NCBI GenBank assembly: GCA_900318645.1
Contig: ONLH01000005.1
Coordinates: 1-64,000 of the forward strand
Direction: 5' to 3'
Length of the DNA: 64,000 nt
DNA from: an uncultured Prevotellaceae bacterium
GTDB taxonomy: Bacteria > Bacteroidota > Bacteroidia > Bacteroidales > Muribaculaceae
Below, one piece after another: positions 17,444 to 26,494 of the stretch (position 1 is the stretch's first letter; every line of letters starts with the position of its first letter). A program made the translations under genes and the position numbers. The notes below the pieces were generated by a model that saw only the letters and a program-made list of their open reading frames with translations, searched no databases and was not told the DNA's origin.

Positions 17444-20400
17444 TTACTTGATATATACCTTCTTATTGCCTATCAGGTAGAGACCCTTCAAGCCGTCAAG
17501 GCTAGTGGCCTGACGGCGTACCAATCGGCCATCGATGGTATATACGTCAACAGGCTGACCATCCACGGCAATCTCGTTAATGCCACTATGGATGTCTATT
17601 ACAGCCGTAGCGGGAGCAGACTCCCTACCGCCCTCATAGACAGCCGTTACAGCAAACGTGTGCTGGCCGTCGGCCAAGCCCGTAGCAGGCAGCTCATAGG
17701 CCGTTTCAGGAGTGCTGCCGACCCATTCGCCATCAACATAGATGTTGTAAGCCTCGGGAGCCGATGCACCACGCTCGTAGGTAAGGTCATCCAGCATGAG
17801 GCCGAAGATGTCTTGGGCCGTGTGGCGGATGGCGAAGTACTTAGCACCCTCGGGGAGCATGAAGGAGTACTCGGCCCAGTCGGTGGCATCGAGCCATACC
17901 TCCTCGAGCGAAGTGAAGCTATCGGTTGCGTTATCGGTGGTTGAATAGAGCACCTCGAAGGACTCATAGCCATAGTCGGGCGTAATCACTCGGGCAAAGA
18001 AACTGATTTCCTGCTCATTACCCATCAGCTCGGGCGAAATCAGCCAGTGGTCAGTTCCAGGAATGGGATCACCATCGGACACACAGGTGGACAACAGCAA
18101 CTGGTTGCCACTGTGAGGCTCATAGACCGAGCCCACCTCAACGGGGAAGTCCTCGTACATGGAATTGAAGACCATCCATGCCATGGGATCACCCAGGTTG
18201 GGAACCTCAAAGCCCGTGAAGCTATAGCACATCAACCCATTGCCATCATAGAGCGACCAATCACCGAAGGCTCCCATGTGCTGTGTGGCAGTGATGCCTC
18301 CCAGGCTGAACTCGGGGAAGACCTCGGTATCCTCAAAGTCCTCGGTCACACGCATTGCGCCATCGGTATCGGGAGCCGTCCATGAGAGTGACAGGTCGCT
18401 GGCTGACATCTTCTCGACAACCAGGTCGGTGGGAGCAGGCAGAGCGGGCTCAACAATGGTGATATAGGCTTGAGCCTCATTGTTGGCGAGTTGCTGGTCC
18501 ATTTCATAGACTACGCGAGCAACAATCTCGACATCACCGGCCTCATCGAGTACCGAAGTCGGGAAGTCAACCTGCTGAGTCCAAGACTTGAAGGAAGGCA
18601 GCGTCTGGTTGGGCGTCACATCCAGCAACTGCTTGTCACCAGCCATGAGCACTACATTGAAACCGTTAGCCGCATCTTCGCCCTCATTGGTCACGGTAAC
18701 CGTCATCGAAGCCGTGTTACCAGCAACCACACTTGAGGGAGCATCAACCGCTACTGACAAGTCATGCTGATACAAGTCGGCGATATGGATATTGTCCACC
18801 AGGAGCATGTCACCGAGGGTAACCAGTTCACCCTCCCAATGGTCAATTTCGGAAGCGTTGACATATTCTGTCACAAGGCCAATGCGAGCGTAACGACCGC
18901 CTTGCAGCGCTGTCAGAGGCACTTTCACCTGTGCGAAGGAATCACCAACCGAGACGTTTTCCTGAAGGACGGTAAACTCGCCGCCATCGACACTGCCGAT
19001 AATTGTCAGCTCATGGATGTCAGGACTGGCGACATCAAAGACAAGCGTCGGGTTGGCAAGACCCTCAAGGTCAAGTTTTCCCGAGTTGAAGAATACCATG
19101 CCTGCTTCCTCGGTGAGCAATGCCATGGACGAGCCGTCATCGTCGGAGGATTGAGGCGAAATCATGACCGTACCGTTGGTTTCCCAGTAGTAATGCAACT
19201 CGTCATTGGCGAAGCCCTCAACAAGGGGAAGCTCGTAGGGAGCGCCCACCAGCAGGCCTGTTGTTGAAGTCATTCCTTCATACTCAGCGTTAGCCTCATT
19301 CTTGGTCTCGACGATCCAATATTCCAAGTGCTGCTCACCCTCGTCGGTGCCGAAGGGTACGTCATAGGCGTCAGCGTCGGTGAGCGTGGCGAGCAGTTCA
19401 TTTTTCTCAATTGAGTAATCAGTCCATCCCTGTTCGATAAATGTGCTCCAAACGAGATAGTTGACTGTAGCAGGGTTCACGGGGCCACCGTTCTCACCAG
19501 TAGTGCTCACCTTGTCCCAGTTCAGCGCAACGATATCACCACCATCGGTGGCAGTGAGGTTCTCGACAGCACTCGGCACATCGGGACCGACATAGGTGGT
19601 CACCTTTTCGCTCTTCAAGCCCTTGCCCGACTCGTTGTAGGCGATGGCCTGGTAAGTGTGGTCTCCGACGTAATCAGGTTCGTCAACATAAACTACAGTC
19701 GTGCCTGGAGCGACGTCTTCTACACTGCCCACGACGATGCCGTCACGCAGGATGTCGATGCGTGTCAGGTTGGAAGTCAACGGCGAGCCATCAACAGCGA
19801 CAGTGGGAGCTGTTACCGAGACTTCGGCACGCAATGCTGCCTGTTCGTCGGCAACAACGCTGATGGCGGGTGCAGCAGGTGCCGTGGGCTCGGCGCCAAA
19901 GTCGATGGTGATGTATTTCACCATGAGGCGATACTTGTCGGCGTCGCTGATGGCATGGATAGCCAGGTAATACTTGCCAGCCTCATCAACCGAAAAAATA
20001 CCCTCATAATCCTCGCCCATGTCATCATAGGTGGTGACATCGGAGGGCTCGATGACTGTGGTCGTCAAGGCATCGGCAGTGGGTTCGATTCCCAGCAATA
20101 CCTCAAAACGCTCATCAATTCCGGAATTATAGGCATTGACAATCACAGCGTAATTCTTGCCTGCCTCGAGCTGAACGGGAAGCATGACAAGGTAGTCGTC
20201 GGCAGCGTTGTCTGCACTGTAATTGTAATTGGTGTGGTAAGTATCATCCCAATTCCACGTGCTGCCGTCCTCGTTGGCATCAATCACCGTGAAGATATCA
20301 AAGGTCTCGGGCTGGGTCAAATCAGCAGTATAAGGCACATGGAGCGTGGCAATGAGCTTCACGGTCACGATCTCGCTCTTGTCGCCGGCGCCCATCTCGT

Positions 20401-21502
20401 TACGGGCTACAGCATAATACTTGTGCACGCCCAGGGTCAGGTCTTCGCCATTGTCCACCCACGTCAACGCTGCTCCGGGAGCCACGTCTTCGAAGGTGTG
20501 GATCACCTGGCCGTCACGCACGAGCTCGACCTTTTCCAGATTGGCCGTCAAGGGTTCTCCATTGCGCTTCACCACAGGAGCCGTGAAGTGGAGGGTGACC
20601 TCCAGTTGCTCTTCGGTCTGGACGGCTGTCAAGTCGGTGGGTGCGGCAGGTGCCTCCACCTCATAGACATCGACCATCACATTGTCCACAAAGAGTTTGT
20701 TCATGTCGGCTGGCGAGATGACATGGAAACCGATGTAATAGGTTCCCGTCTCGCTCACGACAATGCTGGCTTCCAACGGCTGGGGCTCCTCCCAGAGAAC
20801 ATCGGTGGGCTCAACGACCTGGAGCGTCATGCCCTCGGGGGTGGCATCGCTGCCAACCATCACCTCGATGCGCTCGTCATATCCCTTGTTCCATGTGTCG
20901 AACGTCAAGTTGTACTGCTTGCCTGCCTCGAAGTGGAAAGCAGGCGATACCAGCCAGTCGTCGGCGTCATGGACGCTGTTGTAGGTGTAACGGGCAAACC
21001 AGTTGTCGTCGCTGTTGTAGGCGAAGTCCCAGGTATCGCCGTCACCATTGGCGTCGAGGATGGTGAATGCCTCCTGCTCTTCCTCGGTCTGGAAGGTGTT
21101 CAGGTAAGGATAATCCATGATGATCACGCCATTGGCGAGGGGCACAGCCCCGGCACGTTGTGGAGCGTTCTTCGCTCTCTGGCTGGGCCTAGCGGCAGGT
21201 TGATGGGCCGTCTTCTTGGCGGCGGTTTCCTTTTTGTCATTCAAGGCTTCTTGAGCCTTGGTTTTCTCTACGACATCCCGCTTTTTGTCGGCAGTCGTCT
21301 GCACAGTCGCCACATCTTTTTGTGAGGCAACGTCAATCATCTTGGAGGGTTGATTCTTGATTTTCCTCAAACCGTCATGAGTGGTCCTTGCCATTCTGGT
21401 GGTCAAGTCCACAGGCGGCTCAGGCCAATCTTGCGCCCCCACTTGCTGTGGCAACAGCATGAGCAGCGCCACGGCAAGCAATAACAATGTTTTCTTACCC
21501 AT
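17444..21502 (-). CDS. large secreted surface protein with repeated jelly-roll and Fn3 domains and T9SS-like tail
   Basis: 1352 residues. Signal peptide to about residue 23, then a Lys/Ala-rich stretch (about 45-115). Three 'choice-of-anchor J'/cleaved-adhesin-like modules follow, near 130-285, 400-545 and 1100-1270, each with 'DGDTW'- or 'DEDGSTW'-type motifs. Fibronectin III-like modules lie between them ('APTDLTAV', 'LPAPTDLVVEKMSASDLSLSW'), with a CARDB-like segment near 970-1070 ('VVAGNTASMTVTVTNEG'). The end, 'VYTIDGRLVRR' then 'GLYLIGNKKVYIK', is a T9SS-type sorting signal. It is probably an adhesin or an extracellular protein of unknown activity; no catalytic residues are seen. A long antisense frame over it is a codon-bias shadow. 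Confidence 0.85.
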   Translation of the reverse strand: MGKKTLLLLAVALLMLLPQQVGAQDWPEPPVDLTTRMARTTHDGLRKIKNQPSKMIDVASQKDVATVQTTADKKRDVVEKTKAQEALNDKKETAAKKTAHQPAARPSQRAKNAPQRAGAVPLANGVIIMDYPYLNTFQTEEEQEAFTILDANGDGDTWDFAYNSDDNWFARYTYNSVHDADDWLVSPAFHFEAGKQYNLTFDTWNKGYDERIEVMVGSDATPEGMTLQVVEPTDVLWEEPQPLEASIVVSETGTYYIGFHVISPADMNKLFVDNVMVDVYEVEAPAAPTDLTAVQTEEQLEVTLHFTAPVVKRNGEPLTANLEKVELVRDGQVIHTFEDVAPGAALTWVDNGEDLTLGVHKYYAVARNEMGAGDKSEIVTVKLIATLHVPYTADLTQPETFDIFTVIDANEDGSTWNWDDTYHTNYNYSADNAADDYLVMLPVQLEAGKNYAVIVNAYNSGIDERFEVLLGIEPTADALTTTVIEPSDVTTYDDMGEDYEGIFSVDEAGKYYLAIHAISDADKYRLMVKYITIDFGAEPTAPAAPAISVVADEQAALRAEVSVTAPTVAVDGSPLTSNLTRIDILRDGIVVGSVEDVAPGTTVVYVDEPDYVGDHTYQAIAYNESGKGLKSEKVTTYVGPDVPSAVENLTATDGGDIVALNWDKVSTTGENGGPVNPATVNYLVWSTFIEQGWTDYSIEKNELLATLTDADAYDVPFGTDEGEQHLEYWIVETKNEANAEYEGMTSTTGLLVGAPYELPLVEGFANDELHYYWETNGTVMISPQSSDDDGSSMALLTEEAGMVFFNSGKLDLEGLANPTLVFDVASPDIHELTIIGSVDGGEFTVLQENVSVGDSFAQVKVPLTALQGGRYARIGLVTEYVNASEIDHWEGELVTLGDMLLVDNIHIADLYQHDLSVAVDAPSSVVAGNTASMTVTVTNEGEDAANGFNVVLMAGDKQLLDVTPNQTLPSFKSWTQQVDFPTSVLDEAGDVEIVARVVYEMDQQLANNEAQAYITIVEPALPAPTDLVVEKMSASDLSLSWTAPDTDGAMRVTEDFEDTEVFPEFSLGGITATQHMGAFGDWSLYDGNGLMCYSFTGFEVPNLGDPMAWMVFNSMYEDFPVEVGSVYEPHSGNQLLLSTCVSDGDPIPGTDHWLISPELMGNEQEISFFARVITPDYGYESFEVLYSTTDNATDSFTSLEEVWLDATDWAEYSFMLPEGAKYFAIRHTAQDIFGLMLDDLTYERGASAPEAYNIYVDGEWVGSTPETAYELPATGLADGQHTFAVTAVYEGGRESAPATAVIDIHSGINEIAVDGQPVDVYTIDGRLVRRQATSLDGLKGLYLIGNKKVYIK

Positions 21503-21552
21503 AATGTTGATGAATGATTGTAAAACAAAAAATTACACTAGATTTTTGCTCG

Positions 21553-21560
21553 CAAATATA
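21553..21560 (-). promoter_or_regulatory. -7 box of the large surface protein gene
   Basis: Minus-strand TATATTTG, about 50 bp before the ATG at 21502. Confidence 0.5.
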
Positions 21561-21640
21561 CACATTATTCACCATTTTGAGAATAATTAATTCAAGAATG
21601 TTTTTGTTGTTGACTGCAAAAAGGCATCGGCGGTAAATCA

Positions 21641-21672
21641 AAAAAAAGGGAAATCCGAAGCGGATCTCCCTT
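21641..21672 (-). terminator. terminator of the S9 peptidase gene
   Basis: AGGGAAATCCG pairs with CGGATCTCCCT (one mismatch, 3-nt loop). On the minus strand it is followed by a run of T residues (21641-21647). Confidence 0.85.
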
Positions 21673-21702
21673 CATCAAATCATTGCAATAGCGCTATTGC
21701 TC

Positions 21703-23910
21703 TTATTGCTGCTCGGCGGCAGTGGTGGCAGGGGCTGCGGCAGCCTTGGCGGCGGCGATGCTGTCCTGCTGGGCCTTATACTGCTTGGCGGCCTCGCTGT
21801 CGGGCTTCAACCAGGTGTCGAGCCAGCGGAAGAACTCGCGCTGCCACATGATGCTGTTCTGCGGCTTGAGGATCCAGTGGTTCTCGTCGGGGAAGAGCAG
21901 CAGACGTGCGGGCAGCCCCTTAATCTTGGCCGCGTTGAAGGCCTGGCAAGCCTGGGTGAAGACGATGCGGTAATCGAGTTCGCCCGCGGTGCACATGATG
22001 GGCGTATCCCAGTTCTGGACGTAGTTCTTGGGGTTGGCCTGGCCGTAGGAACGCTGTGCAGTAGCGTTACCCTTGTCCCAGAAGGCGCCCCCCAGATCCC
22101 ACTGCACGAACCACATCTCCTCGGTCTCGAGGTACTGTGCCTCGAGGTTGAAGATACCGGCATGAGCCAGGAAGCAGGCGAAACGCTTGTTGTGGTTACC
22201 AGCGAGGAAATATACCGAGTAGCCGCCATAGCTGGCGCCCACGGCACCGATGTGCTCGCCATCGATGTAAGGCTCCTTCTTCATGTAATCGACAGCAGCG
22301 AGGTAGTCACGCATGTTCTGGCCGCCGTAGTCGCCACTGATCTGGGCATTCCACTCGGTGCCGAAGCCCGGCAGGCCGCGGCGGTTGGGCAGGATGACGA
22401 TATAGCCGTTGCTCGCCATGATGCGCATGTTCCAGCGATAGCTCCAGAACTGGCTCACGGGAGACTGCGGTCCACCCTCGCAGAAGAGGATAGCGGGATA
22501 CTTCTTGGTGGGGTCGAAGTTGGGCGGGTAGCAAACCCAAGTCGTCATCAGCTTGCCGTCGGTGGTGGGCACCATGCGCTTCTCGATGCCGATGGGATCC
22601 ACCTGAGCGAGCATCTCGTCGTTGACGTGGGTGAGCTGCACGGGATCCTTGCCCGGCTCCACGCTATAGATCTCGTTGGGCGTCTGGTAGCTGTGCTGGC
22701 AGGTGATGACCTTGCCACCCGGGGCAAACGCCAGTCCGTCGTAGTCACACGTGCCCATGGCGATGGTGTCCACCCGCTGGGTGGCGACATCCATGCGGAA
22801 GATGGGCTGCACGCCCTGGAAGGGGCAGATGAAGTAGATGGCCTTCTCGTCGGGCGACCAGGCGATAGCATCGACGCTGTAGTCCCAATCGGCAGTCAAG
22901 TCCTTCTTGTTGCCGGCGGCATCCATCAAGAAGATGCGGTTCTTGTCGGCCTCATAGCCGTCATGCTCCATCGAGAGCCAAGCCATCTCGCCCTTGCTGT
23001 TGATGATGGGATAGGTGTCATAGCCCATCATGCCCTGGGTGAGGTTCTCGGTCTTACCGGTCTCGAGGTTGTAGCGATAGAGGTCGCTGTTGGTGGAGAA
23101 GGCATAGTCCTTACCCGTCTTCTTGCGGCAGACGTACACCAGCGACTTGCTGTCGGGGGTCCAAGCCAGCGACTCGATGCCGCCCCACGGCTTCATCGGC
23201 GACTCGTAGGGCTCACCCTCGAGCACGTCCTTGACGTTACCCGCCTTGCTGCCATCAAAGTCGGCGACAAAGGGGTGAGGAATGGTGGTCACCCACTCGT
23301 CCCAATGCTTGTACATCATATCGTCATAGAGTTTGCCCGTCGTCTTGTCCAGATCGGGATAGACGTCCTGGGCCGTCTGGCCATACTTCACCTGGGCAAT
23401 CATGACCACACGCTTCTCGTCGGGCGAGAAGATGAAGCCCTCGATGCCCTCCTTGATGTCGCTCACGCAGCTGCGGCCACCACCATCGGCATTCATCACC
23501 CACAGCTGGGGGCACTTGGCCTCGCCGTCCTCGGTGTAGATAAAGGCGATCTTCTTGCCACCGTCGATCCACACATAGTTGCTCTCGCTCTTGGGCGTGT
23601 TGGTGATCTGGCGGGCATTCTTGCCGTCAATGTCCATCACCCACAGGTCGCAGTTGCCCTTGTTGGAGGCGATGTCATAGTAGGTCACGCCATAGAGGAC
23701 CTTCTTGCCGTCGGGCGACACCTGAGGGGTGCCCACGCGACCCAATTGGTTAAGGAATTCGGGGGTGAATTCTTTCTTTTCCATGTTACCGGAAGTTTTC
23801 TCGGTGGCAGGAGCCTGACCGGGAGCTGCCGTCTCCTGCTTGGAGCAGGTCGAGGAGCTCAGCAGGGCCAGCACCGCAACCGACATTGCTGTTAACTTTA
23901 ATGATTTCAT
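21703..23910 (-). CDS. S9 family prolyl oligopeptidase-type peptidase
   Basis: 735 residues. An N-terminal signal with a possible lipobox (LLSSSTC, Cys22) is followed by a beta-propeller of WD40/PD40-like repeats (about 55-430, e.g. 'VSPDGKKVLYG', 'FSPDEKRVVMI', 'WSPDEKAIYF') and an alpha/beta-hydrolase domain (about 450-695). The catalytic triad reads Ser560 in 'GASYGG', Asp646 in 'GELDYR' and His678 in 'ENHW'. The C-terminal 35 residues are Ala/Gln-rich and disordered. S9 enzymes of this type release di- or oligopeptides in the periplasm. It is a single-gene unit with its own promoter and terminator. Confidence 0.94.
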   Translation of the reverse strand: MKSLKLTAMSVAVLALLSSSTCSKQETAAPGQAPATEKTSGNMEKKEFTPEFLNQLGRVGTPQVSPDGKKVLYGVTYYDIASNKGNCDLWVMDIDGKNARQITNTPKSESNYVWIDGGKKIAFIYTEDGEAKCPQLWVMNADGGGRSCVSDIKEGIEGFIFSPDEKRVVMIAQVKYGQTAQDVYPDLDKTTGKLYDDMMYKHWDEWVTTIPHPFVADFDGSKAGNVKDVLEGEPYESPMKPWGGIESLAWTPDSKSLVYVCRKKTGKDYAFSTNSDLYRYNLETGKTENLTQGMMGYDTYPIINSKGEMAWLSMEHDGYEADKNRIFLMDAAGNKKDLTADWDYSVDAIAWSPDEKAIYFICPFQGVQPIFRMDVATQRVDTIAMGTCDYDGLAFAPGGKVITCQHSYQTPNEIYSVEPGKDPVQLTHVNDEMLAQVDPIGIEKRMVPTTDGKLMTTWVCYPPNFDPTKKYPAILFCEGGPQSPVSQFWSYRWNMRIMASNGYIVILPNRRGLPGFGTEWNAQISGDYGGQNMRDYLAAVDYMKKEPYIDGEHIGAVGASYGGYSVYFLAGNHNKRFACFLAHAGIFNLEAQYLETEEMWFVQWDLGGAFWDKGNATAQRSYGQANPKNYVQNWDTPIMCTAGELDYRIVFTQACQAFNAAKIKGLPARLLLFPDENHWILKPQNSIMWQREFFRWLDTWLKPDSEAAKQYKAQQDSIAAAKAAAAPATTAAEQQ

Positions 23911-23969
23911 AATCGTTTTACTGTTAATGTATTATCGTTAAAATTTGGTTTTCCAGTCGTTTCAAACTG

Positions 23970-23977
23970 CAAATTTA
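23970..23977 (-). promoter_or_regulatory. -7 box of the S9 peptidase gene
   Basis: Minus-strand TAAATTTG, 60 bp before the ATG at 23910. Confidence 0.5.
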
Positions 23978-24060
23978 GCAATATTTGACAATAAACAGCG
24001 GTTTAGGGCACCAAAATCTTCTTGCTGGAGTGATTTTCGTCCCGATTTATCGTGTAAAGG

Positions 24061-24106
24061 CAATCAAAAACGGTTGTTTTCCTAAAAAGCAACCAAAAAC
24101 GGTTGT
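24061..24106 (+). promoter_or_regulatory. paired operator-like repeats before the first GH92 gene
   Basis: CAAAAACGGTTGT occurs at 24065-24077 and again at 24094-24106, 29 bp apart (about three helical turns). Each is part of a palindrome: CAATC-N6-GGTTG (24061-24076) and the perfect CAACC-N6-GGTTG (24090-24105). The second overlaps the -33 element, so a bound protein could block or contact polymerase. The regulator is unknown. Confidence 0.55.
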
Positions 24107-24133
24107 CTGTTCCAAAAAATATGCTTAGCTTTG
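24103..24133 (+). promoter_or_regulatory. promoter of the first GH92 gene
   Basis: TTG at 24103-24105 and TAGCTTTG at 24126-24133 with a 20-bp spacer, about 33 bp before the ATG at 24167. Confidence 0.65.
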
Positions 24134-24166
24134 AAGCATCAATCATTAAACATCATCATCATCATC

Positions 24167-26371
24167 ATGAAAAGAGCTATCTTTACACTCATCGCCCTGG
24201 TGGGCTGCCTCGCGATGACGGCAAACGCACAAATCGACAAGACAAGACCGGTCAATCGGCCTACAGTAAAAAACGATTGGGTCAACCTGAGAATCGGTAC
24301 GGGAGGACACGGCCACGTGTTCCTCGGGGCGAACGTGCCCTTCGGCTACGTGCAGTTGGGACCGACCGAGCCCACACAGGGCTGGGACTGGTGCTCGGGC
24401 TACCATGACAGCGACTCGGTGCTCATCGGCTTCGGGCATCAGCACCTGAGCGGCACGGGCATCGGCGACCTGGGCGACATCGCCCTGCTGCCGGTGACCA
24501 GTCGGGAGCAGCGGCAGGTAATCTTCAGCCACGAGGACGAGACCATCAAACCCGGATACTACGAGATTTCCCTGCGCCAAGGCGGTGCCCAGTATGTGAA
24601 CGTAGAACTGACAGCGACCCAGCGCACGGGCATGCACCGTTACGTCTTCAGTGACCGCCAAGACAGCGTACTGCTGCGGCTTGACCTGAAGCAAGGCATC
24701 GGCTGGGACACGCCCAAGCAGATGATGATGCGGCAGACGTCACCGCGGCAGATTGTCGGCTACCGCCATTCCTCGGGCTGGGCACGAGACCAGAAGGTGT
24801 TCTTTGTCATGGAGTTTCGGCAGGATGTGAAATTGGAAAAGCTGAATGGCGACACCACGGGTATCATTTCGGCGCTTAACATCCCTGCTACACCGTTTAT
24901 CGTCAAGGTGGGTTTATCGGCCGTGAGCATCGAGAATGCCATCGAGAACCTCGCCACCGAGAATCCAGACTGGAACTTCAATGACGTTGCACGTGACGCC
25001 TGGAAGGCATGGAACGACGAACTGAGCAAGATTTCAATTACAACCGATAACGACGATGATCGCACGGTATTCTACACGGCCCTTTACCACACGATGGTGG
25101 CGCCCTCGGTCTTCAATGACGTGAACGGGCAGTACCGTGGGGCCGACGGCAAGGTGCATCAGGGCGATTTCACTAACTATACTACCCTATCCCTCTGGGA
25201 TACTTACCGCGCCGCGCATCCGCTCCAGACGCTCATCCACCGCGAGAAACAGCGCGATATTGCCCAAACGTTCCTGCACATCTTTGAGCAACAGGGCAAG
25301 CTGCCCGTGTGGCACCTGATGGGCAACGAAACCGACTGCATGGTGGGCAATCCTGGCGCACCCGTGCTGGCCGACTTGGTGCTAAAGGGCTTTGACGTGG
25401 ACGCCAAGGCGGCTCTCAAGGCGATGAGCACCAGTGCCATGCTCGACGAGCGCTCTATGGGGCTGTTGAAGCAATACGGCTATATCCCCTATGACCTGGA
25501 ACCCGACAAGGAGACCGTGGCACGTGGACTGGAGTATGCCCTCGCCGACTGGTGCATCGCCCAAGTGGCAAAAAAAGTCGGAGACCAGGAGACCTACAAC
25601 TATTTCAACGGGCGCAGCAAGTCCTACGAAAAATACTTTGACAAGAAGAGCCACTTCATGCGTGGTAAGGACTCGCAGGGCAATTTCCGCGACCTGAAGG
25701 ACTTTGACCCACTCTCGACCAAACACCGCAATGACGATTACTGCGAGGGCAACGCCTGGCAATACACCTGGCTCGTGCCGCATGACGTGCACGGACTGGT
25801 GAAACTGTTCGGCAGTGAGAAAGCCTTTATCCAGAAACTTGACTCACTGTTCACCGTCGAGGGTGACCTGGGTGAAGAGGCCTCGCCCGACGTGAGCGGT
25901 CTCATCGGCCAGTATGCCCACGGCAACGAGCCGAGCCACCACATCATTTATATGTACAATTACGTGGGACAGCCGTGGAAAGCGGCACGACTCATCCGCC
26001 AAGTGTTGCGGGAAATGTATCGCAACGATTTTGACGGCTTGTCGGGCAACGAGGACGTGGGACAGATGTCAGCCTGGTACGTCCTGTCGTCCATTGGCCT
26101 CTATCAGGAAGAGCCCGCAGGCGGCAAATATATCATCGGCTCGCCCCTGTTCAACGAGGCTTGTATCAACGTGGGCGACGGCAAGACGTTTACCGTAAAG
26201 GCTGTGAACAACAGCGACGAGAACATCTATGTCCAGAGCGTGACGCTCAACGGCAAGCGTTATGACAAGAGTTACATCGACTACCGTGACATCATTGCCG
26301 GCGGTACGCTGGAACTCACCATGGGATCCAAGCCCTCGAAGTGGGGCACCAACAAGAAAAACCGCCCGTAA
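24167..26371 (+). CDS. glycoside hydrolase family 92 alpha-mannosidase
   Basis: About 734 residues. Signal peptide MKRAIFTLIALVGCLAMTANA, an N-terminal beta-sandwich (from 'VNLRIGTGGHGHVFLGANVP') and a C-terminal alpha/alpha barrel. GH92 motifs are 'LWDTYRAAHPL', 'MGNETDCMVGNPG' with Glu388 as the likely acid, 'EGNAWQYTWLVPHD' and 'GNEDVGQMSAWYVLSSIGLY', which supplies the general base. GH92 enzymes are calcium-dependent inverting exo-alpha-mannosidases. The start at 24167 is chosen because the signal peptide begins there; an upstream ATG reads through CAT repeats of the leader. It probably trims mannose from N-glycans or mannans in the periplasm. Confidence 0.94.
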   Translation: MKRAIFTLIALVGCLAMTANAQIDKTRPVNRPTVKNDWVNLRIGTGGHGHVFLGANVPFGYVQLGPTEPTQGWDWCSGYHDSDSVLIGFGHQHLSGTGIGDLGDIALLPVTSREQRQVIFSHEDETIKPGYYEISLRQGGAQYVNVELTATQRTGMHRYVFSDRQDSVLLRLDLKQGIGWDTPKQMMMRQTSPRQIVGYRHSSGWARDQKVFFVMEFRQDVKLEKLNGDTTGIISALNIPATPFIVKVGLSAVSIENAIENLATENPDWNFNDVARDAWKAWNDELSKISITTDNDDDRTVFYTALYHTMVAPSVFNDVNGQYRGADGKVHQGDFTNYTTLSLWDTYRAAHPLQTLIHREKQRDIAQTFLHIFEQQGKLPVWHLMGNETDCMVGNPGAPVLADLVLKGFDVDAKAALKAMSTSAMLDERSMGLLKQYGYIPYDLEPDKETVARGLEYALADWCIAQVAKKVGDQETYNYFNGRSKSYEKYFDKKSHFMRGKDSQGNFRDLKDFDPLSTKHRNDDYCEGNAWQYTWLVPHDVHGLVKLFGSEKAFIQKLDSLFTVEGDLGEEASPDVSGLIGQYAHGNEPSHHIIYMYNYVGQPWKAARLIRQVLREMYRNDFDGLSGNEDVGQMSAWYVLSSIGLYQEEPAGGKYIIGSPLFNEACINVGDGKTFTVKAVNNSDENIYVQSVTLNGKRYDKSYIDYRDIIAGGTLELTMGSKPSKWGTNKKNRP

Positions 26372-26425
26372 GAACGTTTACAAGCCAAAGGCTTGTACTA
26401 CATTGACAAGCGGGAGCAGAAGAAT

Positions 26426-26461
26426 GGCGCCTTGAGGACTGCGAGTTGTCCCCAAGGCGCC
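26426..26461. terminator. bidirectional terminator-like hairpin between convergent genes
   Basis: GGCGCCTTGAGG (26426-26437) and CCCCAAGGCGCC (26450-26461), a 12-bp stem with one mismatch. T-tracts on both sides are weak. A smaller hairpin (CAAGCC/GGCTTG) precedes it at 26381-26395. Confidence 0.55.
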
Positions 26462-26494
26462 AGTTTATTCAGTCACGTTACTACTGCAGTCCCA

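Noticed and set aside
19658-21325. 555-codon open frame opposite the large surface protein
   Set aside because: Antisense to a convincing multidomain protein with signal peptide and sorting tail, and without recognisable motifs of its own.
21697-23895. 732-codon open frame on the plus strand opposite the S9 peptidase
   Set aside because: The minus-strand protein has a full catalytic triad, promoter and terminator. The plus-strand product is Leu/Val/Gly/His-rich with no family features, and is an effect of codon bias.
24150-24169. Run of CAT triplets that would encode polyhistidine, like a vector tag
   Set aside because: It lies in the untranslated leader just before the signal-peptide ATG. 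The surrounding DNA is ordinary chromosome, and a short CATCATC also precedes the second GH92 gene.
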